A stretch of DNA of 64,000 nt from Salinibacter grassmerensis (GCF_947077765.1 NZ_CAMTTF010000002.1:310001-374000), one strand, 5' to 3'; counted from the first letter of the stretch, positions 16,789 through 26,476 are shown. The notes: generated by a model not told the origin, from the sequence alone. Made by a program: numbers and translations.

Positions 16789-17949
16789 TCAGTCGAGATC
16801 CATTTCGTTCGCGGTGAGGGCAGAGGTCCCCGACGCAGTGTACAACGACGCGCTCGTGTGGTGGGGCAGTTCGAGCACGGCCCGCGTGCCCGCGTCCGGC
16901 ACCGTTTCCATGTGGAGGGCCTGGTCATCGCCGTAGAGCCCTTCGAGCCGGGCCCGGACGTTGCGGAGGCCCAGCCCGTCCTTTTGGGACTCGGGCAGGC
17001 CCGGCCCATTGTCCACCACCGTTAGCACGAGCCTGTCCGCTTCGCGGCGGCCGCGCACCTCGATGCGCCCGACGCCGCGCACCTGGCTGGCCCCGTGCTT
17101 GATGGCATTCTCAACAATGGGTTGCAGGATGAGGTTGGGCACCTGCGCGTCATACAAGTCGGACGGGATGTCAACGTCCGTGTCCAGACGACCCTGAAAG
17201 CGGATCGACTGAATCTCGAAGTAGTCGTCGAGGAACTCGAGCTCCTGAGAGAGAGGGACCTCCTGGGGGGCCTCCTCGTCCAGCACATGCCGCAGCAGCT
17301 CGCTAAGGCGCGCAATCATGCGGCGCACGCCGGCAGGGTCCCGGTCGACGAGCGTGCTCACCGCGTGCAAGGTGTTAAACAAGAAATGCGGGTTGAGTTG
17401 CATGCGGAGGGCCTCCAGCCGCGCCTCCGTCAGCTGAGCCTCAAGGGCCTCGGCGCGCTCCTCCAGACGCTCGGCCTCTTCCTGTTGCGCTTTCTTCTGA
17501 AAATAGTAGCTCCGCGCGAAGCCGGCCATCAGGATGACGAGGTAGAAGATCAACTCGTCGGTGAACCAGAATTGACTCAGCGACTGAACGAAAGCGAGGG
17601 GGCGCTCCCCCAATCCCGCCTCGACGGCATCTTCGCTCAAGTCGACCGCGATGGACGTGGCGAGGACGACGGCCACATGCAGCCCCACATTCCGGACCAC
17701 CGTTGCCTGCTTCGTGTCGGTCGGTTCCACGACCGGAAGGGTCTTCGCGAGCCAAAAGATGATCGGGGTGAGGAGGCCCCAGAGGGTATATTCGACCAGT
17801 CCCGCCACCGTGCGTCCCCAGTGCACCTCGCTGGAGGCGTCTCCGAGAAGGGTTTGGCCGACCGAGAGGAAGGCCACGGTCGCCCAGAACGCGGCGATGA
17901 GGCCCCACTCGACCCGGCTCGGAGAATGGAAGACCGACCGGTCACTCAT
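16789..17949 (-). CDS. LytS-like membrane sensor histidine kinase
   Basis: A 386-residue kinase. Four hydrophobic segments (about 15-35, 50-70, 88-104, 130-148) form a compact membrane sensor. A coiled-coil linker (QKKAQQEEAERLEERAEALE) leads to the HisKA-type phospho-acceptor His188 in QLNPHFLFNTL, followed by the ATPase domain (NLILQPIVENAIKHG, NGPGLPES, GLGLRNVRARLE). No large extracytoplasmic domain is present, so it probably senses a membrane signal. The regulator starts 15 bases after the stop. The TonB receptor gene upstream ends 159 bases before this start, in the same direction, so the three may be co-transcribed. Confidence 0.92.
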   Translation of the reverse strand: MSDRSVFHSPSRVEWGLIAAFWATVAFLSVGQTLLGDASSEVHWGRTVAGLVEYTLWGLLTPIIFWLAKTLPVVEPTDTKQATVVRNVGLHVAVVLATSIAVDLSEDAVEAGLGERPLAFVQSLSQFWFTDELIFYLVILMAGFARSYYFQKKAQQEEAERLEERAEALEAQLTEARLEALRMQLNPHFLFNTLHAVSTLVDRDPAGVRRMIARLSELLRHVLDEEAPQEVPLSQELEFLDDYFEIQSIRFQGRLDTDVDIPSDLYDAQVPNLILQPIVENAIKHGASQVRGVGRIEVRGRREADRLVLTVVDNGPGLPESQKDGLGLRNVRARLEGLYGDDQALHMETVPDAGTRAVLELPHHTSASLYTASGTSALTANEMDLD

Positions 17950-18108
17950 GGAAGAAGAGGATTCGTGGGGGAGGGACGATCAAAAGAGTGCTACGAAGTT
18001 ACCCGATAGACGGTGGGCGGGCACTGTTTCCGGCAGGGCAAAATGGAGAGACGGGAACGGCATCTCCGCGCCTCCGGTGTCCGTTGTGTAATGGGGGATG
18101 GAGGGGGA

Positions 18109-20580
18109 TCATCGGTAGTCCCGATCGCGCCGCCCGCGGTCGTCGTTGGAACCAGACCCGAAGTTGTACTGGAACGAGAGCGATACCTCGCGGGCGCCCC
18201 ACTGGGACGTCGATTCCTGATAAAGGTCTTGGTCCCGATACCACGTGTTCACATCCGTGTCGTTGAGAAGGTCGTCGACCCGGAGGGTCAGATTGCCGTC
18301 GCCCCCGAGCAGCTTCTGCTGGAGGGCCAGCTCGGTGCTGGTAAACCGATCGATGCGTCCCTGCGGGGGAATGTCGCGGGCCGGCCGGTAGAACTGGCTG
18401 AGCTCCAGCTGCAGGCCGTCCCGCAGTCTTGCCTGGACGCTGCCCCGGCCCGAGAACAGGATCGCGTCCTGGCTGAGGTCGGTGGTCACGTTGGAGCCGT
18501 CCGTGACCGAGCGGTAGAGGTTGCCGCTGAGGGTGCCCTCCAGACGATCGCCAACGTTGAACGTCGTCACCAGCTCTGTGCCATAGGACGTGCTGGTGGA
18601 CAGGTTCTGGGCCTGACGGACGATAACCGAACGCCCGTTGATGTTTTCCTCAAACCGCACTTCCTCAATCTCATTGACGGTGTGCCGAAGATACGGGGTC
18701 ACGGAGACGGACCCGATGCCCCACCGCTGGGTTAGGCTCAGCTCGAAGGAGTGAATGTATTCAGGATCGAGTCCAGGGTTGCCCCGCTCCTGGAAGGTCG
18801 GGTTCTCATTGTCCTCAATCGGGTTGATGTCCCAGAGGCCGGGCCGGTCCACGCGCTTGCTGTAGGAGAGGCGGGCCTGCCGCTTCGGGCTCGGCTTATA
18901 GGTGAGGAAGGCGCTGGGGTAGAGGCTCACGTAGGAGCTGTTCGTCACTTCGTTCTCGCTGGAAAGGTCGAAGGTCGTATTCACCGTCTCGGCGCGGAGC
19001 CCGGCCTCCAGCTGAAAGTCCCCGATCCCTCGGCTTAGCGTGCCGTACGCCGCATGGATGAACTCGTCGAACGTGAAGACGGTCGTTCGGTCCTCGTAGG
19101 TCTGGTCGCTGTCGAGCCGGCGCAGGGTGCCCTTGTAGCCAGTCTCCAATGCGAAGGCGCCGAGCGGCCGTGAGTAGTCGATCTCCAGGGAGCCGTCCTG
19201 CTCGTCCTCGTTGACCACGTCGAGCTCGCGGTTCCGGCGTGCGTCCCGGCGCGCTCCGTCCACGATGCCGTACACGTCGTACGTGCCGTCTTCGCCCTCC
19301 AGGTCGCGGTCGTATCGCACCTGCGCGCTCAGGCTGTGGTCCTGGGAGAAGTCGTGGCTGAAGTCGAGGCGCCCGTCGACGCTCTCATCGGAGGAACTGT
19401 TGTCCAGGAGACGGACGTACCGGTCCGTCGCGTTGGCCCTGGTGGGGGTGTCCCCGGCGTACTCCCAATACTCCGAGCGCCCGCTCTCGTCGTCGCGGCG
19501 AAGGCTGACGCTCGTTTCCAAGCCGAGGGACGTGCTTTCGGCAAGGTTGTAGTCAACCTCGGTCCGGAAGGAGTGCGAGCGGTCCTGCTCCTCTTCGCGC
19601 CCGGTCTGGTCCACCCATGTGTTGGAACTACCCTCGTTGAACTGTTCAACGAGGCGGGCATCGGTATCCTCTTCGTTGTCGCGACGGTGAGAGTAGGTGC
19701 CCACGACGCGCCAGCCGCCGGCCTGAAAGCCCACGTTCGCCGAGCCGTTGCCACCGTACCGGTCGTTGGCGTCGCGCTCGCCCCCGAGCGTGATTCCTCC
19801 GTTCCACTTCGCCTCCAAATCGCGGCTCAGTACGATGTTGATGATGCCCGACATGCCCTCTGGCTCGTACTTGGCCGAAGGATTCGGGATGACCTCCACG
19901 CGCTCCACGGCGTCTGCCGATAGGCTTTCGAGGTAGCCGACGAGGCTCTGGCCCTGTAGCGAGGCCGGCTCGCCGTTAATCTGGAGCGAGACGCTCTCGT
20001 TGCCGCGGTAGCTGATGCTCCCGTCTATGTCGATCCGGATGGACGGCAGGTCCTCGAGTACCGTCCGGGCCGAGCCCCCAGCGCTCAGGGCGCGCTCGGA
20101 GGTGTTGTAGACGTTCCGGTCCGTCTCAATCCGGGCCGCAGGGCGGTCGGCCGTGACCTCCACCTCCTGCTGTTGGGTGGTCTTGCGGGCCAACGAGACC
20201 GTGCCGAGGTCGGCCGCGTCGGGGGACGGGGCCGGCTGCGTGCTGGGGAAGCGTTGCGTGGTGTACCCGACGAAGCTGATGCGGAGGGTGTACGAATCAA
20301 GGGGCACGTCCTTGATCGTGAACCGGCCCTCTGACCCTGTGACGGTCCCCCGAACGAGCGTCGAGTCGCCCTCGGTGTTCGTCCAGAGCGCGACGGTTGC
20401 GTCCTGCAAGGGGGCGTCCGACTCCGCGTCCACCACCTGACCAGTGAGAACGCCGGTCGGGCCATCTTGGGCGAGAACCGGAGACGGCGAAAGACTCCCC
20501 AAGAAGAGTGCGAGGAGTGCTGCCCCAATCGTTCCGACGGGCCGGGGCCCGAAAAAAGCCCCGAAGTGAGTCGTGTGCAT
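18109..20580 (-). CDS. TonB-dependent outer-membrane receptor (OMP_b-brl_3 type)
   Basis: An 823-residue receptor. The start at 20580 gives a clean signal peptide (about 30 residues, cut after PVLAQ). The frame upstream to 20844 looks non-coding. A carboxypeptidase-regulatory-like beta-sandwich follows (GVLTGQVVDAESDAPLQDA to ISFVGYTTQRFPS), then a plug domain (VLEDLPSIRIDIDGSISYRG, VERVEVIPNPSAKYEPEGM, GIINIVLS) and a long acidic barrel. The barrel ends VSLSFQYNF, then a charged, Asp/Arg-rich tail, so the last aromatic residue is not the C-terminus. Substrate is unknown; the SusC signature is absent. The upstream lipoprotein gene is divergent. A LytS/LytTR pair follows. Confidence 0.9.
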   Translation of the reverse strand: MHTTHFGAFFGPRPVGTIGAALLALFLGSLSPSPVLAQDGPTGVLTGQVVDAESDAPLQDATVALWTNTEGDSTLVRGTVTGSEGRFTIKDVPLDSYTLRISFVGYTTQRFPSTQPAPSPDAADLGTVSLARKTTQQQEVEVTADRPAARIETDRNVYNTSERALSAGGSARTVLEDLPSIRIDIDGSISYRGNESVSLQINGEPASLQGQSLVGYLESLSADAVERVEVIPNPSAKYEPEGMSGIINIVLSRDLEAKWNGGITLGGERDANDRYGGNGSANVGFQAGGWRVVGTYSHRRDNEEDTDARLVEQFNEGSSNTWVDQTGREEEQDRSHSFRTEVDYNLAESTSLGLETSVSLRRDDESGRSEYWEYAGDTPTRANATDRYVRLLDNSSSDESVDGRLDFSHDFSQDHSLSAQVRYDRDLEGEDGTYDVYGIVDGARRDARRNRELDVVNEDEQDGSLEIDYSRPLGAFALETGYKGTLRRLDSDQTYEDRTTVFTFDEFIHAAYGTLSRGIGDFQLEAGLRAETVNTTFDLSSENEVTNSSYVSLYPSAFLTYKPSPKRQARLSYSKRVDRPGLWDINPIEDNENPTFQERGNPGLDPEYIHSFELSLTQRWGIGSVSVTPYLRHTVNEIEEVRFEENINGRSVIVRQAQNLSTSTSYGTELVTTFNVGDRLEGTLSGNLYRSVTDGSNVTTDLSQDAILFSGRGSVQARLRDGLQLELSQFYRPARDIPPQGRIDRFTSTELALQQKLLGGDGNLTLRVDDLLNDTDVNTWYRDQDLYQESTSQWGAREVSLSFQYNFGSGSNDDRGRRDRDYR

Positions 20581-20921
20581 GGTGGGCGACAGGGTGGGTC
20601 CGTGGGCAGTTTGGGCAAGCGATGCAGTATGTGCGATGAGGAGCCGGGACTGCAGGGTTCGGCTCGTTCTACGAAGTGCACCTGTGCGCCGCGGTTCGCA
20701 CGGTATGGGCCGCCCTGCAGACGAATCGCACGCCACCCGCACGAGTCGCATGGCCGGCCGGGCCCCGATCGCATGCGCAAGAGTGGACTGAACCCTCTGT
20801 GCGGCGTACATGTCGGCGAAACGTACGTCGGCGCGTCCGTTCAACGGGGACCGGATTGTGCGGCCCCACCCGTCCCATCCGCGAGCGTCTGCGTTGACTG
20901 CCCACAGCCCCGGATCCCTTC
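20581..20921. other. Divergent promoter region
   Basis: 341 bases between the receptor gene (minus strand) and a lipoprotein gene (plus strand), so it holds both promoters. No gene or clear operator is recognised. Confidence 0.4.
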
Positions 20922-21968
20922 ATGGACACCTCGGCCCTCGGCCGGAGACTCGTAGTGTTTCTTTGCGTCGGCCTCTGGTTGCCCGGCTGTCTGCCGTACA
21001 GCTGTCAGCCGCAGCCCAATGAGGCCCTCTATCCGAGCGACTCCCTCTCCCGCCAGGTGGCGGAGGACACCCCCACGGACACCCTCCGCCGGCGCTGGCA
21101 GACGACGGGGCCGGAGGCCCGTGCCCTCATTCATCCGCGGACAGTTCGATTCGTGGAGGGGGGCGGGCTGGCTGTGAGCGACGTGGAGCGCAATAGCGTA
21201 TTTCGCTTCGAGGCCGACGGGCGACTGGTGCGCGAGGTGGGGGACGCCGGCTTCCGCACGCCGTACCTAATCGGGACGCGTGGGGACACGCTGATGGTCT
21301 TCAACGCCGAATCCAACCGAATCGACCGGCTGGTCGACGGCCGGCGGGTTGGCCCCGCCGTTTCGTACGAGCGCCCCGCCCCGGAGACGCTCGTCTACAT
21401 GCTGGCGACCGACACGACAATGTACGCGAAGGTCGTCGGGCAGAATACGGACTCGTTCGTGGCCCGGCTTGAGGCCGACGCCCAGCCCCGGAGCCGGGCG
21501 CCGCTACAGGGGCCGCACTGGCGCTACGCCGGATTTCTCCGAGCCTGGGGCGACACGCTGGTGAGCCTGTCGGGCTTCCGACCCGTGGTGGATGTGCTCC
21601 CGCGCGACTTCCGAGATGAAACGCCGCCCGACAGCCTCGCGCTGGTGGGCTTCGACTCGCCGATGCTGGAGCGCCGCTACGCCTTCGGGCAGGGCGACGT
21701 GACGGAGGCCCCACTCCTGAGTCCCGCCGCGGCACCGGTTGGCGACACGCTCTTCGTGCTCAACCTGCGCCCCGGCTGGATCCAGATCGACGCCTACGAC
21801 CGGCGTGGGCGCCTGCAGCGTCGCCTCGTGGGACGGAACGACGAGACCAACCCCAACTTCTACCCGCTCGACCTCGACGCGCGCCGCACCGAGGACGGCT
21901 ACGTCTTCGCCGTCACGATGCGGTCGCCGGAGCCCCGCCTGAAGGTCCTGGAGTGGCGTCCGCGCTAG
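20922..21968 (+). CDS. Predicted beta-propeller lipoprotein
   Basis: A 348-residue protein with a lipoprotein signal (basic start, LWLPGC lipobox, lipidated Cys23). The rest is a series of short strand-turn units with Gly-Asp turns (GRLVREVGDAGFRTPYLIG, RRLVGRNDETNPNFYPLDL), a layout like six-bladed NHL/6-bladed-propeller lipoproteins of Bacteroidota. No catalytic motif is visible, and a binding or scaffolding role is guessed from fold only. It diverges from the TonB receptor, which could use it as a surface partner, though the family link is not established. Confidence 0.6.
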   Translation: MDTSALGRRLVVFLCVGLWLPGCLPYSCQPQPNEALYPSDSLSRQVAEDTPTDTLRRRWQTTGPEARALIHPRTVRFVEGGGLAVSDVERNSVFRFEADGRLVREVGDAGFRTPYLIGTRGDTLMVFNAESNRIDRLVDGRRVGPAVSYERPAPETLVYMLATDTTMYAKVVGQNTDSFVARLEADAQPRSRAPLQGPHWRYAGFLRAWGDTLVSLSGFRPVVDVLPRDFRDETPPDSLALVGFDSPMLERRYAFGQGDVTEAPLLSPAAAPVGDTLFVLNLRPGWIQIDAYDRRGRLQRRLVGRNDETNPNFYPLDLDARRTEDGYVFAVTMRSPEPRLKVLEWRPR

Positions 21969-22037
21969 GCAGGACCAATGGGGCGAGAACGGCGGGGCCG
22001 GGCACGTCCGTGTGGCGACTCGTCCGTTCGACCTGTC

Positions 22038-22511
22038 TCAGAAGTAGTAGCGGAGCCCGAGTCCGCCGCCGATATTGGGTTCCGTCTCGCGGACGAGCTC
22101 GAAGCGGGGAGTGGCTTGGATGTAGAGCTCAAACCGCTCGTCTATGAGAATGTCGAGGCCGATCGTGCCGCTGACGCCCAGGCCCGCCTCTGACTGAGCA
22201 TTGTCGTAAATGCCCACGTAGGCGCCCGGGCCAATGAACCAGTGGACCGGTTGCTCGACGTTCTGGGTCGAGAGGCGGTGCTCGAAGAGAGCGTGGGCGT
22301 TCAGGAAAAGAAAGTCGTCGAAGCTCCAGGCGGCGAGAAAGTCGTAGGAGGGGGCGTCGGCGTTGTACACCTTGAGTGTAACGCCCGACGGCTCGCCAGC
22401 CTGCACCCCAAGCCCGGCGGCCCCGGAGGTCCGCTGGGCCTGGGCCGGCAGTGCGCCCATGCACAGTCCAACGAGCAGGGCGGTGAGAATCGTACGGGGG
22501 AGCGAGCGCAT
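22038..22511 (-). CDS. Small outer-membrane beta-barrel protein
   Basis: A 157-residue protein with a signal peptide cut after PAQAQ. It then has alternating hydrophobic/polar strands and Gly-rich turns (AAGLGVQAGEPSGVTLKVY, GLGVSGTIGLDILIDERFEL) and a C-terminal aromatic ending LGLRYYF, the usual outer-membrane insertion signal. Size fits an 8-strand barrel like the OmpA/OmpX fold. Function unknown. The ATG at 22511 starts the signal peptide and is preferred over an in-frame ATG six codons upstream. It is transcribed towards the beta-propeller lipoprotein gene (convergent). Confidence 0.7.
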   Translation of the reverse strand: MRSLPRTILTALLVGLCMGALPAQAQRTSGAAGLGVQAGEPSGVTLKVYNADAPSYDFLAAWSFDDFLFLNAHALFEHRLSTQNVEQPVHWFIGPGAYVGIYDNAQSEAGLGVSGTIGLDILIDERFELYIQATPRFELVRETEPNIGGGLGLRYYF

Positions 22512-23079
22512 GCGAGGATGTGTGGTCAATGAGACGAGCGTAAAGCAGAGGCGAGGGCGTTGACTCCTTTTCGTCGTTCGCGCCCGAGGGGGTAAAAATG
22601 ACTACTGGAAAGCACGCCGGTTTCGGCGAAAAGGATCCGCGGGGTGGGCCGTCTCGTCCGAAGGTTCATTCGCCAGAGGGTACGCAAGTCCTTCGCGGCC
22701 AGCCGGGGGCGGGAGGAAGCTCTGCCGGGCCATCCGTGAGGATGAGGATCTGCGTCACCTGCCGATCCTTCTGCTGACGGCCGGGCCGGATGGGGAACGC
22801 CCCGGCAACTCCCTGGAGGTGGGGCGTGACGCGTGCGCGTCGAAGCCGTTCGCCCCGTCCGAACTGCGGGCTCGTGTGGAAAACCTGATCGGCATCCGGC
22901 AGATCGTACAGGGTCGTGTTCGGCTGCCCGACTGGATGGCCGGTTTTGGGGCACAGGACGGCGTCTGTGTGGACCCGTCGCTGCGTGATTGTGACGACAG
23001 TGCGATTGGTCGCGGCCAAAAAGTTGGTCGCGCCCAAATAAACGCAGTACCACACCGCCGTTTTCCCACGACATCATAC
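22512..23079. other. Intergenic region containing a regulator remnant
   Basis: 568 bases between the barrel gene and the interrupted envelope gene. Its middle part translates as half of a receiver domain (listed separately). The rest shows nothing recognisable. Confidence 0.5.
22714..22938 (+). pseudogene. Remnant of a response-regulator receiver domain
   Basis: In one open frame the sequence reads KLCRAIREDEDLRHLPILLL-TA, then DACASKPFAPSELRARVENLIGIR. These are the alpha3-beta4 and beta5-alpha5 parts of a receiver domain, including the conserved Thr-Ala and Lys-Pro-Phe. The phospho-acceptor half is missing, and no start codon exists before a late GTG. After about 22938 the frame degenerates and runs on into the next gene. 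It is probably the relic of a hybrid kinase or regulator. It is not a functional gene. Confidence 0.65.
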
Positions 23080-24036
23080 ATGAACGCCATGCCTCGATCT
23101 CTCTTCCCAGACACGACGCAATCCGACGCTTGCTTCTGGCCCGGTCGGTCCGCCCGGCGGGCGGGCATTGTCCTGCTCCTAATACTCGGGGGTGTGTCGC
23201 TCGGCCTGCCCGGAGTCCTCCACGCACAGGAGACAGAGCCTCAAGAACCGAAGCATCGCGTGGAGACGACCGGTGGGGAGGTCGTAATTGGCACGCTCGT
23301 ATCCGAACGTGAGCAGGAAGTGGTCCTTGATACGCGGGAGTTGGGGGAGGTGACCATCCAGCGCCAAAACATCGAACGCATGGAGGAAATTCCGCCGGAG
23401 CGCTTCCGGAATGGGGAATACTGGTTCCAGAATCCACAGTCCACGCGGTACTTCTTTGCCCCAAATGCCATTGGGATTCCGCAGGGACAGGGCTACTACT
23501 AAAACACCTGGGTTTTCCTCAACAGCGTGAACTACGGGGCCACCGAGAATTTCTCCATCGGGGCCGGGACGGTGCCGGTCTTCTTGTTTGGGGCGGAGGC
23601 GCTCCCGATCTGGGTGCTGCCCAAGGTGTCCATCTCAACGCCCCAGGACAATCTGCACCTTGCCGGTGGGGCTGTATTCGGGGGTGTTCTGGGGGCGGGT
23701 GACAGTGAGGGAGCCGGTCTCCTTTACGGATCCGCTACGGTGGGCAACCGGAACCACAATGTTACGGTGGGGCTTGGATACGGATACGCGGACGGTGGAC
23801 TTGCGAGTCGGCCCGCGATCAATGTCAGTGGCATGACGCGCCTGGGACAGAAGACCTACCTCATCTCCGAAAACTACTTCTTCCCGGGGATCGATGACGC
23901 GAATCTCATCTCGCTGGGAATCCGATGGGCCCCCCAAAATTTTGCGGTTGACTTTGGTCTGGTGCGTCCCCTGACGGGTGCGGATGGCTTCGTCGGATTT
24001 CCCTGGTTAGGGGTCACACTTCCCTTCGGGACGTAG
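23080..24036 (+). pseudogene. Conserved envelope protein interrupted by an in-frame TAA
   Basis: One continuous frame of 319 codons with a single TAA at 23500-23502. The first part (140 residues) has a signal peptide (AGIVLLLILGG to VLHAQ), a short beta domain (EVVIGTLVSEREQEVVLD, LGEVTIQRQNIERMEE) and ends GIPQGQGYY-stop. The downstream part reads on, without frame change, as NTWVFLNSVNYGATENFSIGAG to WLGVTLPFGT, a barrel-like Gly-rich segment. A CAA or CAG codon for Gln fits at the stop, so one C-to-T change explains it. It may be a fresh nonsense mutation, readthrough or a sequencing error. Upstream lies the regulator relic. Confidence 0.75.
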
Positions 24037-24290
24037 TCAGAGGCGAAAGGGACGCGTCATCGGCAATCCCGACGGACTGACGTCAGGCCGTGGCGATTGG
24101 CTCTCTCGCTCGTATTGACCATCGCGTCCGGGCGTGTGTGATCGGGCCACAGGCCGCCGTCCACTCGTTACAGGATCGGGGAGGAATTCGCGTGTTGCCC
24201 GGCCCGTGAGAGGAACAGCGGAGGGGCTGTTGCGGTGCCATTCTCGCCTTAACTCGGTCGCTGCTCCTCCCTACAAACCGCCGTCTCTCC

Positions 24291-25847
24291 ATGGCCCTCA
24301 CCGACCTTACGACGCTTGGCGAACTCAAAGAGGCCGACTACCAGGTCCGCTCCGTGAAGGACGAACTGCGGGCCAATCTGACGCAGAAGCTCCGCGCCGG
24401 CGAGGAGGTCTTTCCTGGCATCCTCGGGTACGACGAGACCGTCATCCCGCGGATTCAAAACGCGATCCTCGCCAAGCACGACCTCATCCTGCTCGGGCTG
24501 CGCGGACAGGCCAAGAGCCGTCTCATCCGGATGCTGCCGCGGCTCCTGGACGACTGCATTCCCGTGATTGAGGACACGCCTCTCAATGAGGATCCCTTCA
24601 ACCCGATCACCAAGCAGGGGCGCGAACTCGTGGAGGAGCGGGGCGACGACACGCCGATCGAATGGCTCCCCCGAGAGGCGCGCTACGGCGAGAAGCTGGC
24701 GACTCCGGACACCACGATCGCCGACCTCATCGGCGACATCGACCCCATCAAGGCGGCCAACGAGCGTCTCACGTACGCCGACGAAGAGGTCATCCACTTC
24801 GGCATCGTCCCGCGTACCAACCGCGGCATCTTCGCCATCAACGAGCTGCCGGACCTCCAGCCGCGCATCCAGGTGGGCCTCTTCAACATCATGGAGGAGC
24901 AGGACATCCAGATCCGTGGCTTCAACGTGCGGTTTCCGCTCGACGTGATGATGGTCTTCTCCGCCAACCCGGAGGATTACACGAGTCGCGGCAACCTCGT
25001 AACGCCGCTCAAGGACCGCATCGACAGCCAGATCACGACCCACTACCCGAAGACGATCGAGACGGGCATGAGCATCACCGAGCAGGAGGCGTGGCAGGAC
25101 CGCGCCGACGGGGAGGCGGCGGTGGACGTGCACATCCCGCGCTTCTTCCGCGAAATTGTCGAGCAGGTGGCGTTCGAGGCTCGTGAGAGCGAATACATCG
25201 ACCAGACCTCCGGCGTCTCGGTCCGCGTGACGCGGGCGGCGCTAGAGGCGCTCATCTCCGCGGCCGAGCGGCGGGCGCTCCTGAACGGCGAGGACGAGAC
25301 GACCGTCCGCGTCAGCGACCTGATGCACGTGGCCCCGGCCATCACCGGCAAGGTGGAGCTCGTCTACGAGGGCGAGCAGGAGGGGGCTGAAGAGGTGGCC
25401 CTCACGCTCATCGGTCGGGCCGTCCGGGCGCTCTTCGAACAGCACTTCCCGGACCCGAGCGACAAGGAAGACGGGCGCCCCAAGTACAAGGACGTGCTGA
25501 ACTGGTTCTCCCAGGGCAACACCGTCGACCTCGACCAGGACATGAGCGACGACGCCTACGCGAAGACGCTCGGAGAGGTCGACGGCCTGCAGGCGCTCAC
25601 GGAGGAGTACCTCTCGCCGGACACGACCGGTGAGACCCACGCGGGCATGGAGTTCGTCGTCGAGTCGCTCCACCAGCACTCGCTCGTGGGCAAGGAGATC
25701 AGCGACGGCGGGCAGACCTACGACGACATCATGGGCTCGATGCTCTCTTCCATCGGCGACGGTGGGATGCCGGACGACGACTTCGACGAGAGCGACTTCG
25801 ACGACGATGACGACGACAGCGACGACCCGCTGAGCCGGTACCGGTAG
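24291..25847 (+). CDS. MoxR/magnesium-chelatase-like AAA ATPase
   Basis: A 518-residue AAA+ protein related to ChlI/MoxR. The P-loop region reads LLGLRGQAKSRL (Ala74 where Gly is usual, Lys75-Ser76 kept). The Walker B segment is RGIFAINELPDL (Asn184-Glu185 where Asp-Glu is usual), followed by sensor-type VFSANPEDYTSRGN and PLKDRIDSQI. A helical lid domain follows, then a very acidic tail (about 488-512). Relatives are generally encoded beside a von Willebrand-type partner; none is seen here. It heads a same-direction set with the acetyltransferase (50 bases), glycosyltransferase and ilvE. ATP use is uncertain with these changes, which may be normal for the subfamily. Confidence 0.82.
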   Translation: MALTDLTTLGELKEADYQVRSVKDELRANLTQKLRAGEEVFPGILGYDETVIPRIQNAILAKHDLILLGLRGQAKSRLIRMLPRLLDDCIPVIEDTPLNEDPFNPITKQGRELVEERGDDTPIEWLPREARYGEKLATPDTTIADLIGDIDPIKAANERLTYADEEVIHFGIVPRTNRGIFAINELPDLQPRIQVGLFNIMEEQDIQIRGFNVRFPLDVMMVFSANPEDYTSRGNLVTPLKDRIDSQITTHYPKTIETGMSITEQEAWQDRADGEAAVDVHIPRFFREIVEQVAFEARESEYIDQTSGVSVRVTRAALEALISAAERRALLNGEDETTVRVSDLMHVAPAITGKVELVYEGEQEGAEEVALTLIGRAVRALFEQHFPDPSDKEDGRPKYKDVLNWFSQGNTVDLDQDMSDDAYAKTLGEVDGLQALTEEYLSPDTTGETHAGMEFVVESLHQHSLVGKEISDGGQTYDDIMGSMLSSIGDGGMPDDDFDESDFDDDDDDSDDPLSRYR

Positions 25848-25897
25848 CGTCGAGGCAAAATCGCCTGTCGATTCCCCACCCCACTCCGCCGCCCCCG

Positions 25898-26407
25898 ATG
25901 GAAAGCTCACCGCACGTGTCAATTCGTAAGGCCACGCCCGACGACGCGAAAACGCTCGTGGACCTTATTCTGGAGCTGGCCACCTACGAGAACCTGCTCG
26001 ATGAGGCCGAGCCGAGCGTCGAACTCCTGGAGGAGCACCTGTCGGCGGAGGCGCTCACGGGCTGCGAGGCGCTCCTCGCCGAAACCGAGCGCGATACGGC
26101 AGTGGGCTTTGCGCTCTTTTTCCACAACTACTCGACCTTCCAGACCAACGCGGGCCTCTACATCGAGGACCTATTCGTGCGGTCTACGTACCGGGAGGAA
26201 GGCATTGGGCTCGCGCTGTTTCGACGCCTGGCACAGATTGCGGAACAGCGCGGGTGCCGCCGCATCGATTGGGCTGTGCTGGACTGGAATACGGAGGCGA
26301 TCGAGTTCTACGATGAGTTGGGCGCCGAGCCGCTCGATGACTGGACGACCATGCGCCTGGACGAGGAGGCCATCGAGGAAATTGCGACGGCGGACGCGGC
26401 GGTGTAA
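25898..26407 (+). CDS. GNAT N-acetyltransferase (SSAT-like)
   Basis: A 169-residue GNAT enzyme. It has the N-terminal IRKATPDDAKTLVDLILELATYE helix pair, then FFHNYSTFQTNAGLYIEDLFV (strand beta4) and the acetyl-CoA pyrophosphate loop RSTYREEGIGLALFRRLA, and later DWNTEAIEFYDELGAEPLDDW. The order closely resembles spermidine/diamine acetyltransferases, so polyamines or a related amine are plausible substrates. No polyamine genes are adjacent. 50 bases after the AAA gene and 69 before the glycosyltransferase, probably co-transcribed. Confidence 0.85.
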   Translation: MESSPHVSIRKATPDDAKTLVDLILELATYENLLDEAEPSVELLEEHLSAEALTGCEALLAETERDTAVGFALFFHNYSTFQTNAGLYIEDLFVRSTYREEGIGLALFRRLAQIAEQRGCRRIDWAVLDWNTEAIEFYDELGAEPLDDWTTMRLDEEAIEEIATADAAV

Positions 26408-26476
26408 CGCCTGGGGGGCGGCCCCGCTCTGAACTGTGACTCATTTCGCTACCCCCGCCTGCCTACGTCCTGCTCC

